The notes beneath the pieces are model-generated. The model saw only the letters and a program-made list of their open reading frames with translations. It had not been told where the DNA came from and searched no databases. A DNA stretch of 64,000 nt, taken from assembly GCF_958450345.1 (NCBI RefSeq), contig NC_088780.1, forward strand, positions 172,316,726-172,380,725, written 5' to 3'. Position numbers and translations under genes: made by a program. This DNA comes from Calliphora vicina (taxonomy: Eukaryota; Arthropoda; Insecta; Diptera; Calliphoridae). This document shows, piece by piece, positions 52,434 through 64,000 of the stretch (position 1 is its first letter; every line of letters starts with the position of its first letter).

Positions 52434-53255
52434 AATAAATTTCACAAAACTAAAATGATTTAAAATAAAATTATTTAACAAAGTATTTTATAATACAAGT
52501 TGTTTGTAAAACTATTTAATATAACAAATATTGTTAACACCCTTCCCCAAACGACTTGAATACCAACATTGTTTCTGTGACATTCTAGTTTTGTTGAATT
52601 CAGGGGTTTGGTGAGCATATCAGCTATCATATACACAAGTTTGCTTCTTACAACACCAACTAATACTGCCATTATTAATCTGAAAAATAAATCCAGTATT
52701 AGATTTACGATCAGTATAATTTTCAGCCCAATTAGCATCTGCGTAGCCTATTAGACAATTGTAATTTGACTTATTATCGCTGAGTTTTAGATATAATTTA
52801 GCGGTTCCTTTTAAATATCGGAGTACGCGTTTTGCTTCATTCCAATCCTCTTTATTTGGACAACAAACCTTTTGGGAAAGTATTGAAACACTGGATGTGA
52901 TATCAGGTCTAGTGTTTACGCTAATATACAATAGAGACCCAATTAATTTTCTGTATTCATCATCATTGCAAGCCAAATTTTCAGATCATGATTTTCCATA
53001 ACCAGGATCAAGTGGAAATTTTGATATTTTTGCATTTTCCAAACCGTATTCTTTAATTAAGTTTTTGATGTAATTGTTCTGTCGAATACAAAAATTTAAA
53101 TACATATTTATCTTTTACAACTTCTAAACCTAGATAATGACGAATTTCTCCAAGATTATTAATTTAAAAATTTTCCTTTAGTAAGTTTTCAATATTATCA
53201 ATTGACTTATTTTTGGTAGCTATCAAAATATCATCGACGTAAAAAGGTATATATA
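52434..53255 (-). pseudogene. Ty1/copia pol remnant (reverse transcriptase end and RNase H)
   Basis: From right to left on the minus strand: IPFYVDDILIATKNKSIDNI (YVDD catalytic motif, 53247-53190), degraded thumb sequence, YRKLIGSLLYISVNTRPDIT and SSVSILSQKVCCPNKEDWNE (52950-52850), GYADANWAENYTDRKSNTGF, a Lys-Gln-Thr-Cys segment, and in another frame MIADMLTKPLNSTKLECHRN. This is the standard C-terminal order of copia polyproteins. Frameshifts occur throughout. Upstream pol would lie right of 53255 but a Tc1-like element begins there. Confidence 0.8.
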
Positions 53256-54375
53256 CAGTGGTCGACATAAGTCTACATACGACCACAATTTTTGCCACTT
53301 TAAAAACCCGGTAAATAAAAAAATAATAATGCAGTTTTGTTTGAAATCTATTGTTATTGCTATGCACCAAAAGAAATGTTGTTGCAATGTAAACTTGCAA
53401 AATTATTCATAAAAAACAATAAAAAAACATTGACAAAAGTCTACATACGACCACAGCATGTCCTGGTTTTTTTAAATACTAAGAGATAAGTATGCAATTT
53501 ATTAAGTCTACAGTTCAAACAATATTCAGTAACTTTGAAAACACTGGAAGAGTTAAAACAAGCTGCGAAGTGGTCGCCCAAAGAAACTACATCGTAGAGA
53601 TGTGATCTTCATTTTAAAAGAAGTCAACAAAAACTCAAAAGTAAATACCACAAAATTGGTTCATCCACGAACAATTCAAAGAACCTTAAATAATAATGAA
53701 AGCAGAACTCCTCGTAAATTAGCGAACGGATCGCAAACTTCGTTTGGAATTCGCCCAAAAGCACTTTGAAAAGGACATGGAATTCTGGAAGCGAATTTTG
53801 TTCACTGATGAGTTGAAGTATAACATATTTGGATGAGATGGGAGAGATGGCGCAAAACAAATACAGCAATGAATCCGAAAAACTTACTCGCTACAGTTAA
53901 GCATGGTGTTGGCAGTGTGATGGTTTGGGGTACTGTCGCTGCTTCTGGAGTGGGAAAGTTAGTGTTTATTGAGGATAATATGGATCGTTATCAGTACAAA
54001 TCCATTTTGGAACAAAATTTGAGAGCATCCGCTGATATTTTAACTCTTGGTTAAAGTTGGATTTTTCAGCAAGATAACGATCCGAAACATTGGTCTCAAA
54101 TTGTCAAAGATTGGCTACTCTACCATGCCCCATGACAATTGTACACACCACCTCAAAGCCCGGACTTAAATGTTATTTAGCACGTGTGGGAAATTCTACA
54201 ACGGAAGATCCGAAAACATCTTATTACTTGTGCACCAATGTTAAATGAGAACCTTCCAGAAGAATGGAAAATATAGTTGCTTCGTTGCCCAGACGCTTGT
54301 ATATGCCCGTGGTGGCCCAACGTAACATTGAATTTAATGAAAATTTGTATTCGCTGAAAAATGTTTATTTAGTCA
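53256..54375 (+). mobile_element. Tc1-like transposon (family 2), copy 2, right end missing
   Basis: The left terminus CAGTGGTCGACATAAGTCTA follows TA within the copia remnant, near its YVDD coding region. Inner repeat GACAAAAGTCTACATACGAC lies at 53434-53453. The plus strand encodes most of a Tc1 transposase in pieces: [83 protein letters not shown] (followed by a stop where copy 1 has EHVWE). Similarity to copy 1 stops at 54375; the right terminal repeat is gone. Confidence 0.8.
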
Positions 54376-55180
54376 CTAAATTTTAGTGCAGCGAGCTGCA
54401 GTGAGCTCTCAAATGAGCTCTCTTGTTTTTGTTTTCACATGTACGCAGGGGTGCCAGATAATTTTGAAGGAAAATCGGCACCTTTGTGAAAAAAAATCGG
54501 CATTTATCGGCATTTAGATTTAAAAAATCGTCAAATACTACCATATGTTTTTGACAGCTGACTTTTGTTGTTTGATTTTTTTTCACTCTATTGTAGTAAA
54601 AAAAAACAAACAACAGCGTCTTGCTAAAAAAAGCGTCTTGCAAAAACTACAATTCCGATGCGGGGCAATTGGAGCTTCTTTTGTGCATTTTCCTACCAAT
54701 ATTTTATTGTTTAATAAACTTTTATTTCTTATTGGGCAAAATGTATCAATTATTGTTTTGGTTGAACAGCTGTTTTAAGCAAAACTATCGATAAATTTTT
54801 GATATTTAGTAGTGCTACCATACTTTTATCTTATTTAAATAAGACAAATTATGTAGCACTGAAAAACTCAAACTGTATTTAAATACAACTTAATTTTAAG
54901 TTAAAATTAACTAAATACGTATTTAAATAACAAGTCAAAAACTGGGCATAAGTTTATAATTAAATTAAACTCTTTCAACAACATTTCGCGATCGGACATT
55001 AACTGCATAAGAAATTCGGTATTAGAATTAGTGCTAAACCCCGTCGTTGAATTCATCAAAGAATGTATGAATGATGATGTAAAAAATATTTTTTCAGATG
55101 TAAGATCTGAATTCATGTTAGAAAAAACCATGTAATACATACTAATTCATATTCTAAAGGAGTTATAATGCCGCTGTAAC
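54376..55180. other. No firm gene; decayed repeats
   Basis: GCAGGGGTGCCAGATAATTT near 54447 looks like a hAT-type terminus, followed by ATCGGCATTT repeats, but no partner end was found. From about 54930 the sequence may already belong to the transposase-like pseudogene that follows. Confidence 0.35.
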
Positions 55181-58100
55181 TTCAAATTAAAAAGCTATTT
55201 GAGCAAAACAACTATTTGGATGATGTTCTAACACATATTCATAATATAGAGAGAAACACTAATTGTGTTAATTTTATTCAGGGTGATTTGTGGAAACAAA
55301 AAAAGCTGTTGTACCCGAATAAGATTATAATACCGTACTTTCTTTATACGGACGACTTCGGTATTAATAACCCACTTGGGGCTAAGTCTAACAAGCATTC
55401 AATGTGCAACTTTTATTACAGTTTTTCATGCGTTCCGAAAAAAATCTTCTAAATTAAATGAAGTTTTCCATGCATGCTCTCTAAAATCATCGGATATAAA
55501 AAAGTATAAAAATGAATGTTATATACAAGGTTGCCAACTCTTCAGCTCAGAAAATGGCTAGATTTTGAATTAAAAATGGCTAGAAATGGCTAAAACCCAA
55601 AAATAACTGAATACAAATTCATAAATATTACATTTCTTGCCCCCATTACCACGAAGTCTGGTTATGTGTTACATTTACACTGACAGTTTTCAAAAATAAT
55701 TTTTACCGACTTCGTGTTAATGGGGATTGAGAAAATGGGGATAAGGATTAATATCCTGATATGTTTGCTTTGAAAACAATTTCGAAGTAAAATAAAATCA
55801 ATAATAAATCATCAATAGACGAATTTGTTTAAAAAGTTTCTTTGTCATTTGATAAAAAATATTGTTTTATTTTTAAAAAATTCCAAAAATGATTAAGAAA
55901 ATTATAAAATAAAAATGGCTAAGACAAAATAAAATGGCAAGATCTTCCGGCTAGATTAAATCTAGCCATTTTTTTATGGCTAAATGAAAATAAAATCGCT
56001 AGATCTAGCCGGAAAATGGCTAAATTGGCAACCTTGGTTATATACCTGATTAAAATTATATAGAGTTTTGAAGAGAAATAAAAAGAGATTAATAGTTTCT
56101 TTTCAAAACGTTATAATGATTTTATTTCAGGGGTTTTGTTACCTTTTGTTTTGTTTTATATGTAGGTGAAGAACTTCAATTGTGGCAAGTACAAGTTTGT
56201 GTTAAGGTAAGTATGTATATGATTTAGAGTTACGGTAAGTATATATTTTAAGGTTACGGTATTTAGATTTACGGTAAGTATTTAAATTTACGGTAAGTAT
56301 TTAAAAAATTGAATATATAAATATAGTAAAATTCAGGTAAATATTGAAATTCCGAATTTGAAGTTGTTCAGCCTGTTGCTAAGTGCCAAGTGACCGATTT
56401 ATAATTATATTTTATGTTTCAACATTTTCTGTTCTCAAATACAAATAATTTTTGGAACATTCCCGTTACTATATGTTGCTAGCAACTTCAAATTCGTTAA
56501 TTAAATTAAGGTGATACATATTTTTCAGTTAACAATTCAAATATATGTTTAGATAAATAGTACATTTGGAATTCATATATGGTACTATACATATATATAA
56601 TTTTACAAAATTTAAATCATACAATTTTCAATTCAAGGATAAAATATAAAAATTCTTTTATTATGTTTATTATGTTTATTGTCTAAACTTAGGTTTAGAC
56701 AATACCTTTAGTTAACAGATTAAAAAAATTAGAGATTGAAGGAATTGACATCAAAAATAAAGGGTTCACTATGTAATGGGACTTTTGCTTGGAGATAATT
56801 TGGTATTAAATTGTACACTTGGATTACACTTGTCAAGTTACAGCAAACAAAGGTAATGAATTACAGCAATAAAGGAAATGAAAAAAATAGTATTAGCATT
56901 AACGAGCTAAAAAAGCATAGACTTAAAATGTCTGCTAAGCAAATGCTATCATTTTGTCATTATTTCCCTCTATAATTAAAGCTGAAAATTTAAACAACAA
57001 CTATCAAGTACTATTTATGAAAAAATTGACACCCAAATTTCATAAATCAGGACCACTAAGGAATTTGTGGTCTTTTAAATATGAGGGAAAGCTCAAACCA
57101 TTTAAAATATATGCTAATGCTAAGTTTTTCCTATAAGCAGCAGATGTACTTTTCAAATATTCTATTAGAAAAAAAGCCACTTTAGGAATTTGTTTTCAAG
57201 AAACCACAATTGGATATAAATAAAGACTATAATTGGAAATAAACTACAAATTCCATGCCAGGCATTTTCTATATATTTTGAGGCAGAGATATGGGGATAC
57301 ACATATAGTACTCAACATTATGTGGCTAAATTTGATAACAATTTCAAATTATTTAACATAGTTTCAATTCTAAAAACTGAAAGTAATCAAATTTTTCTTT
57401 GCTGTAATGAAATATATAAAATTTACAATCACCATTACGCGTCTTTTGAATGTGGAAATGTTTTAAATGAAAACACAATTTTAAATTTATCAGACATAGT
57501 TGGGCCACCTGTTGAACTTTTTATTACTTTTCAAGAGAGATCATTCATAAAACTCAAACCCTTTTATAAAACCAATTACTAACATCTTGGAATCTTCCAC
57601 ATCTATATGATATTCTTCATGGTAAGATAAGTCAATTAAACGCATCGCATTACAATAGAAGTTATAAAAGTATTAAAGCAACACCACATCAGCAAAATAT
57701 TTTCCAATGGTCAAATAGATGAATAGGCTCTGTTTGAACATCATTTGGATAAATATAAAGCGGAAAATAAATAAACACGAAGTTTGTCATCAAGAAAAAA
57801 TCACTCCTGTTCGCAACCATTTGTCCGTTAGCGATATTTTGGATAATACACAAAGTAATTTTAAAATATTACACAAAATAATGCTCGGCTTCACATTGTT
57901 CCGATTTGGAAAAGGAAATTTTCTCTCTATTCCCAACAGAAAAATTTGTAAGTCTTTTTTATTAATATTATTTTTTGATACAAAATTGGAAACTATACAT
58001 TTCATTATATTATGTATATTCCTTTAAGGAATTTTATCAATCCGGCAAAAGAGGCAAAATTTATAATAAATTGTCGAATATTAAACGAGTACAGAGTATA

Positions 58101-58590
58101 GATGATAATCAATCAGATGCATTTGGTATTTTTATATTCACAATTTGTTATTTTAATAATTTTAGTATTTAATTATTTTTTATAGAGCCTGAAGAAAACT
58201 AACCACTTCTTTTAAATAATTTAAGATCTCCAACCATTACTGATGAAGAATTTGACATTTACTGGATGCAGTCTGCTCAATACCGTTTTAAACAAATAAA
58301 AGAGTCTGAATCAACCAAAAACTTGATGGAACAATGGCCGGAGTACACAAAGTCATCCGCTACCAATTTGGTAAGATTTTATTTATTATTATGAATTACA
58401 GTTAATAAATTCCTTTCGTATATTCAGATTAACATAGACTTTGAAATAAAATTCCCGATGGCAAAGAATTTAAAATGGAGATGGTCTTTTTGTGAAAATA
58501 AAATATTTCATTATTTGAAAACAAAAATTACATCTTCCATGGTTGTAAAAACGTTTTAATGAAGGTAACAATGAATTACAAGTAGATTTT
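55181..58590 (+). pseudogene. Decayed transposase-like gene (widespread animal TE family, not named here)
   Basis: Successive plus-strand pieces are LDDVLTHIHNIERNTNCVNF (55216), NFIQGDLWKQKKLLYPNKII, PYFLYTDDFGINNPLGAKSN with KHSMCNFYYSFSCVP (55330-55440), a middle part with RLKKLEIEGIDIKNKGFTM near 56720, VLFMKKLTPKFHKSGPLRNL near 57010, FQERSFIKLKPFYKTNY to 57582, and near 58230-58550 TDEEFDIYWMQSAQYRFKQI, LMEQWPEYTKSSATNLV and IKFPMAKNLKWRWSF. I recall the DDFGxxNPLGSxxxxHK / LTPKFH / QWPxY order from long transposase-like proteins in many invertebrate and fish genomes, but cannot name the superfamily. Stops and frameshifts are numerous; a hAT-like element interrupts it at 55526-56036. 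Confidence 0.55.
55526..56036. mobile_element. hAT-like non-autonomous element, CAAGGTTGCCAA termini
   Basis: Ends CAAGGTTGCCAA and ...TTGGCAACCTTG with exact 8-bp duplication GTTATATA at 55518-55525 and 56037-56044. AAAATGGCTAGA-like motifs are arrayed near both ends. 511 bp, non-coding. Confidence 0.8.
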
Positions 58591-59375
58591 TTATTTTATA
58601 GTTAATTATATTTTGATATTTTAAGTAAACAAATGTTTAACTCTTTCAATTGCCTTCGTAATATAATGCTAATTTTCTTTTTTCACAGAATCAAAAATAT
58701 TTGCCATTTTTTGGTATTTTCATTATATTTTTCCACCCCAACAAAAAGTAGCAGCGGGTACCCGGCTATTCCCGAAATACATATATAATGATACTGTAAA
58801 TTAGGAATCTTATAGCCAAATTTCATATAAATTTGAGCTTAATTCACTAAAATCTTAATCAGTAATTAAGCATTTCATTCCATAAATCCATTCATAATAT
58901 TGAATTTTCTAGATTCATTACAAAGCCTTTGTTTAAACTGAATTAATTTTAAAGTTAATTAATAACAGAATTTATTCAAACTTTGAATGATTAAATTTTT
59001 GTTTAATCAAATCATTTACAAAATTAATTGAAAATATTGTCTTAATCCTTTTTAAACTAGATTTGAATTGAAGAAAAATTTAATCATTTAATAAATTTTT
59101 GAACCTATTTTGTTATGGATTTGAAGAAGAAATTTAAAGAAATTAGAATGATTCAATAAGAAATAACTTCTATAAATAATGAATTCACTTTATAAATTTT
59201 CATACGAAAAACCCAAAATAAATAATAATAATAGCGCTCTATTATTGGTGAAAAAAATAGAGTTCCAACTTGTTTTCTACGTATTTACTCAGTTTTTAAT
59301 TCCGGGTAGTGAAAAATTGGCAAAATTCCCGGGAAATTTGTACCGGGCATTCCCGGGATAAAAACCCTATATGTT
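58591..59375. other. No gene seen
   Basis: AT-rich. TACCCGGCTATTCCCG near 58759 and TTCCCGGGAAATTTGTACCG-like sequence near 59325-59358 may be TE ends; not resolved. Confidence 0.35.
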
Positions 59376-59800
59376 ACTCTGGTTGAATATTCGTTTTTTA
59401 TTATGGTCTGTCTAACTGTTTCATGGGAAATGACTACATCACATTCTTCTTTAAGTTCCCTCGGAGGAGTTCTGGTTGAAATCTGAGCGTTTTAATGAAG
59501 TTGTCTGACATTAGGCGCTCAGTTATTTTAGGTCTAGGGCTACCTCTACATTTTAACGCTCCTCTACCCTCATTTCTGCTCGTTCTCAAACACTATAAAT
59601 TATATTTCGTGTTGCCAAAAACATCCCCAACAACTCCTGTATACTTTAAATTAGCAGAGTCACGTTGTAAGATATTCTTCTTCCTGGAAGTTTTCTTAAC
59701 AATATTTTACATAATGATGACCACAAAACAAAAAATCGATCGCGAACTAACTAACAAATTTATAGAGAAGAAGAATACAGATCATAATTATCTGTAAATT
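59376..59800 (-). pseudogene. Tc1-like transposase N-terminal remnant
   Basis: The minus strand reads CRGSPRPKITERLMSDNFIK, TLRFQPELLRGNLKK and VISHETVRQTIIKNEYSTR across frameshifts. This matches the linker and second helix-turn-helix of Tc1 transposases (GRPRKTTERxDRxI ... VSHETVRRTL). No catalytic part and no clear termini. Confidence 0.45.
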
Positions 59801-60784
59801 ACCATTGATCATTAAGTGTGTACCAAAAAACACAAATAAAAGTGGTTGTGAAAAGAGTTAATTGACACTACCAAAATTAAGTAATGTTTGTTTTTGACTT
59901 TTTTTCCGTCTATTTTACATTGTAATTCAACTTTTTCCTTATGTAAGCTTTGTATATACTCTATATATTCATAACAAACCAAAAAAATATATGTAATGAA
60001 AGAATAAGTGGTATTTTCATGTAATCAAACTCGAAAATATAAATTTATTTTCAATGTGTAAACTCATTTTTGACATACTGTATGTAATTTAGTATCCTAA
60101 ATACAATCTATAATGCAATTTTGTTCATTAAAAATTTATATAAATAAAATAAACATTTAAATAAAAACAAATAATAGTTTTATTTCAATATGGATTAGAC
60201 ATTTCAAATACCTATATTATTGAAAATAATCAATTATTTATTGACCACCAATAAAAATAATAATTGCTTCTTTGTCCAATAATCAATTACTTTTTTAAAA
60301 ATTTTGATTGAAACAGTGATTAATTTATTTCGTTTGTTTCAATTATCAATTATAATTCACTTGATTATACTTAGTATTGAAACTTTTTCTTAAATTACAA
60401 ACAATTTTAATAATTGAATATACAATTTTTGTCATTGGTTGAACTTTAATAAAAAAATAATTGAAAATGTGATTTTCGTAATTGAAATCACATTTCAGTT
60501 TTTTCTGTGTAATACGGTAAAGAGAGGGGATAGTAAGTAATTACAAAAAAACTAAATATTTTGGTGGACGTTATTGCTTTTGTTAACAAAACGTATAATT
60601 ATAACTTAACCTCAAATTAATGACTTTTTCCATAAATAAAAACTGCGCATAAGCTTTAGATAATGTTGGTCGTGAACTGCTGTGTTTTTCATTGATGAAA
60701 AGTGTTAATAAATGATTTCTAAATTTATTGTTTTTTATTTTTCGTTTCGGTTTTTCATTTATGTACCTCAGCTTAAAATATAGC
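59801..60784. other. No gene seen
   Basis: AT-rich, with many AATAATTGATTA-like direct and inverted motifs between 60200 and 60500. Confidence 0.35.
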
Positions 60785-61030
60785 GAACTTTTTAATGTGA
60801 TAAAATCAGAGATCGAAAATAACTCGTCCATATACAAAAAAACCCATATTGTGATTTATATTTTTGTGATAAAAATAAATCACTGAAAATAACAGTTATA
60901 AAATGAATTTTATTTAAATGGTTTGGTATGAATGACCTTTATTCGTTTTTGTTGTTTTTAATGGATTGGTGTGAGATAAACAATTCATTTGTTCTTGTTC
61001 TTAATAACTGTTACTTTCTTTTTTATTTAC
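60785..61030 (-). repeat. Dispersed repeat, inverted partner of 10320-10545
   Basis: The reverse complement aligns over about 220 bp with moderate divergence (shared blocks are listed with the partner). Class unknown. Confidence 0.55.
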
Positions 61031-61285
61031 ATACAATAACATATTGTTAGTAATTTTTAACAAATTATGGAAATAATATGATAAGTATGAAGTAATGAAC
61101 TCTGAGTAACAGAAATAAGATTGTTTTTTTTAATTTGTTATAAATCTTTTGATAAATTTTATATATTTAAGCCTTGATTTGCATCAAATGATTTTTTGCG
61201 ATTTATTTTTCATGTTCGCAAATAAAAGTCACAAGCTAACCTTTACGAAAAAAATAAATTATAAATCACTTATCTAGATTAGTTG
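61031..61285. other. No gene seen
   Basis: AT-rich spacer without recognised features. Confidence 0.35.
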
Positions 61286-61518
61286 CAAAGTAAATTAATA
61301 AAGTAGCGACAGTACTACAACAAATACAACATTTACAAAAACCACAAGCAATTTTGTTTTTGGTTTAAGGTCTGAGCTGTCAAAGTTGCCTGTTGTTGTT
61401 TTTGCTTTTGGGCTTGTTGTATTTTTCGCCACAACAACCACAAGTGAATTGACAGTTTAGACCAAAGTAAAAAAAATAGTCAGCTGTTCTAATGAGTCTA
61501 CTTTATTAATTTACTTTG
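61286..61518 (+). mobile_element. Family B hAT-MITE, 233 bp, intact reference copy
   Basis: Ends CAAAGTAAATTAATAAAGTA at both sides. Exact 8-bp duplication ATTAGTTG at 61278-61285 and 61519-61526. It is the cleanest B copy outside a cluster and defines the family. Confidence 0.88.
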
Positions 61519-61526
61519 ATTAGTTG

Positions 61527-61934
61527 TGTTTGTTTCTTTTCTGTTTCTCTCAACCCGTAACCTAAAATGTTCTCTAATAAATCACTCTCTCAGTAATATA
61601 TCAGAAAAAATTATTTTTAAATGGCTGCGAATGAGAATTTACTATTGAAATGAAAGTGAATCCGTTATTTTCGGTCTCTGGATGAAATAATAAGAAAAAA
61701 TCAAATCAAAATTTCTGACTTTGTTGTTTTGTGTTCAATTGTAATTGAAAAGCGTGTGTTTGCTATGCTTCGTCCAAAAACTAACCAACAACAATGCTTT
61801 GTTTGCAGCACAACAAGAATTTGTTTAAACTAAAAAAATATTGTTACGAAATTGTACTTGAATTCAAATATAACGATTTTAAGGGCTGATTTAAAAGTAG
61901 CATAATGCTATAGTTGTTGTGTGAATAAAATACG
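61527..61934. other. Spacer with an LTR-start fragment
   Basis: Positions 61838-61870 repeat 3898-3930 exactly (33 bp, including TGTTACGAAATTGTACTTGA). Beyond that the sequence differs. The rest is unrecognised. Confidence 0.45.
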
Positions 61935-64000
61935 TTATTTTATTACCAAACTATTCTTTTTGATTCTAATGGTGAATAAACGATCGGATAAACGTTGAAT
62001 GACTTCGTATGGATCAGTATAAGGAGCTTCAAGTGGTTGCCGAACTGCATCCGTGCGAAGAAACACATGCGTACAATCATTAAGATTCTTCATCACGAAG
62101 ATTTTGTTCTTGTTGTGATGAGACGTAGGTGTTGGTCGAAGTATATTAAAATGATGACGAAGTTTCCTTATAAATTCACCGGAATCAGTAGAGTTTACTG
62201 AATTATCAAAAAATTCATTTGGGAGGCGTAAGTGATCCATAAAGTAAGTCCGAAGGAGAACCTTGGAGATCATCCTTGAAGGCTGTTCTGAGACCAAGTA
62301 AGGCCGTAGGCAGTATGTCAACCCAAGATGTGTCAGGGTGACACATGAGAGCTGCCTTAAACGATCTGTGCCATCTCTCTATCATACCGTTTGATTGTGG
62401 ATGGTAGGCAGTAGTTCTAGTGCGTTTCGAACCAGTAAAATTAGCCAATGATTTGAAAAGAGCGGATTCAAATTGGGTTCTTTGATCCGTTGTTATGGTC
62501 TTTGGGCAACCAAAACGGGATATCCAATGATTCCAAAACGCTGTTGCAACTGTATGAGCTGTGTGGCATTATCACTATATCCAAATGTACATGGTTTAAA
62601 CGATTATGTTTGACGATTTTCGCTCTTTGGCAAAGCATGCAATTTCGGCACCAATTCATAACTTGTTTCTTCATTCCGGGCCATACGTACTTTTTACGGA
62701 TCTGTTCAAGTGTAGGTTTACCATTAGGATGTGAAAGATTGTGTATTGAGTTAAAAATATGTTGTCGCAGGTTTTCTGGAACGTATGGGCGAACGTAGCC
62801 AGTTGATATGTCACAAAATATAGTTGAGTTGTCAAAATGGACAATTTGAAGTTTCAACGAGTTGATTCCTTCAAGCAAGGTTTTCAATTCGTCGTCTGTT
62901 TCCTGTGCAGATTGTAATTCCTCATTTGAAATAATTGACGGCATCGAAATTGCATTTAAACGAGATAACGCGTCAGCAACAGTATTTTCGGAACCGGATA
63001 AATGAATAATTTCCGTCGTGAACTGAAAGATAAAATCCAAATGTCTTAATTGACGAGGGGACGCCTTTTCCGGTTTCTGAGAAAATGCGTAGATCAGTGG
63101 TCTGTGGTCAGTTTTTATGACAAAATGACGTGCTTCCAACATATGTCGAAAATATTTTACTGCGTCATAAATTGCATTTAAACGAGATAATGCGTCAGCA
63201 ACAGTGTTTTCGGAACCGGATAAATGAATAATTTCCGTCGTGAACTGTGAGATAAAATCCAAATGTCTTAATTGACGAGGGGTCGGCTTTTCCGGTTTCT
63301 GGTCAGTTTTTATGACAAAATGACGTGCTTCCAACATATGTCGAAAATATTTTACTGCGTCATAAATTGCAAGTAGTTCCCTATCAGCGGCTTTCAGTAT
63401 TCACCAACCTTCTGTTCAAGTACAGCTCCGATTGCTGTATCTGAAGCATCCGTAACCAGAGTTAATTTTGAGTTTGGGGCAGGGTGCGTTAGCATTGTAG
63501 CTTCACTAATACTCCTCTTACAAGCGTCAAACGCATTTTCAGCTTCTTTAAAAAAAAAAAAAATTAAAAATTAAACGTAAGTGACGATGAAGCTCCTCAA
63601 CTGATTCCGACATTATAATAATGTCATCGATGTAGCAATAAATAAAATCAAAACCTCTTAGAACAGAGTCCATGAACCTTTGGAAAGTCTGCGTGGCGTT
63701 TCGAAGGCCAAAAGGCATGTATAAAAGTTCTATCAATCCAAAGGGGGTACACAATGCAGTTTTCGCAATGTCCTCGTCGGCCATAGGAATTTGATAGTAT
63801 GCTTTAGTGAGATCAAGAGTGGTAAAAATTGACTTACCATGTCAATTTTGTGATACAGAATTCACCGTTCTCGTGTTTGCATCTAGCATTTTATCTTCCG
63901 TTTTTGCGAGTTTGTCTAAATCGTCTTCTTCCCAAATACTTAAAAGTGGTCGGATCGAATCGGGCAAGAAAAAGTGTGCGAATAATTGTCTCATTACCTT
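61935..64000 (-). pseudogene. Ty3/Gypsy retrotransposon remnant: gag end, reverse transcriptase, RNase H, integrase (runs off right edge)
   Basis: On the minus strand from right to left: gag C-terminal sequence (QLFAHFFLPDSIRPLLSIWE, 63985-63930), then directly the reverse transcriptase palm ([51 protein letters not shown]), RNase H (TLVTDASDTAIGAVLEQ; HFVIKTDHRPLIYAFSQKPE), the integrase HHCC zinc region (H and H in IHNLSHPN, then CRNCMLCQ), HVHLDIV with the first integrase Asp, TDQ with the second, TAYHPQSNGMIERWHRSFKA with the Glu, and a GPF/Y-like end (RQPLEAPYTDPYEVIQRLSD). Protease and the N-terminal RT are deleted between gag and palm; part of the integrase core is deleted; poly-A at 63549-63563 and frameshifts break the frame. 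The left LTR is not clear. Confidence 0.85.
62949..63371 (-). repeat. Tandem duplication inside the Gypsy RNase H region
   Basis: Positions 62949-63170 and 63171-63371 are two copies of one segment (ATTGCATTTAAACGAGATAA ... TTTTACTGCGTCATAA). The second copy lacks about 28 bp. The frame stays open through both. Confidence 0.8.

Noticed and set aside
1..64000. CRISPR array
   Set aside because: The repeats are dispersed or tandem TE-derived sequences with eukaryotic TE hallmarks; there is no repeat-spacer periodicity and the genes are spliced animal genes.

Overview
The window is AT-rich nuclear DNA of a higher fly (Brachycera; the repeat content suggests a calyptrate fly such as a blowfly, house fly or relative, but I cannot name the species). 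Spliced genes with GT-AG introns, one tRNA gene and dense transposable elements (TEs) support this. It is not bacterial, so no operons or ribosome binding sites are expected.

Three cellular protein genes can be supported exon by exon. (1) The first two coding exons of Not10 (CCR4-NOT subunit 10), minus strand, 4929-6208; the rest runs off the left edge. (2) A complete Snx3 (sorting nexin 3, retromer cargo adaptor), plus strand, three coding exons between 10973 and 21224, with a 9.7 kb first intron. (3) A complete non-stop/USP22-type deubiquitinase (SAGA DUB module), plus strand, five coding exons between 31387 and 41652, with an 8.6 kb second intron. A tRNA-Pro(CGG) gene follows tail to tail at 41817-41888. 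From 42 kb to the right edge I find no further convincing cellular gene.

Almost everything else is mobile DNA. Three clusters (6.3-10.2 kb, 28.5-30.9 kb, 42.1-46.1 kb) are built from five small non-autonomous hAT-type families, here called A (191 bp), B (233 bp), C (about 238 bp), D (293 bp) and E (225 bp). They start with CAAGG, CAAAG or CAGGG, many copies carry clear 8-bp target duplications, and they are nested in each other many levels deep. Larger hAT-like elements lie at 12.1, 21.7, 22.8, 37.2, 43.5, 51.1 and 55.5 kb. At least seven Tc1-like elements or remnants are present, including two copies about 99% identical at 17.2 and 35.3 kb. Ty3/Gypsy remnants lie at 32.7, 48 and 62-64 kb, a Ty1/copia remnant at 52.5 kb, a LINE 3' end at 23.8 kb, Helitron/Helentron-like pieces at 13.2 and 25.9 kb, PIF/Harbinger-like MITEs with TTA target duplications, and a decayed transposase-like gene at 55-58.6 kb.

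The most interesting signals are: (i) 22-31 bp palindromes made only of the family B termini, each flanked by an 8-bp target duplication, implying that terminal repeats alone can move; (ii) a CAGCTG box at a fixed 33-35 bp from one end in all five small families; (iii) an interleaved A-B-A'-B' inverted-repeat element at 6656-7657 inside a nest of at least four levels.
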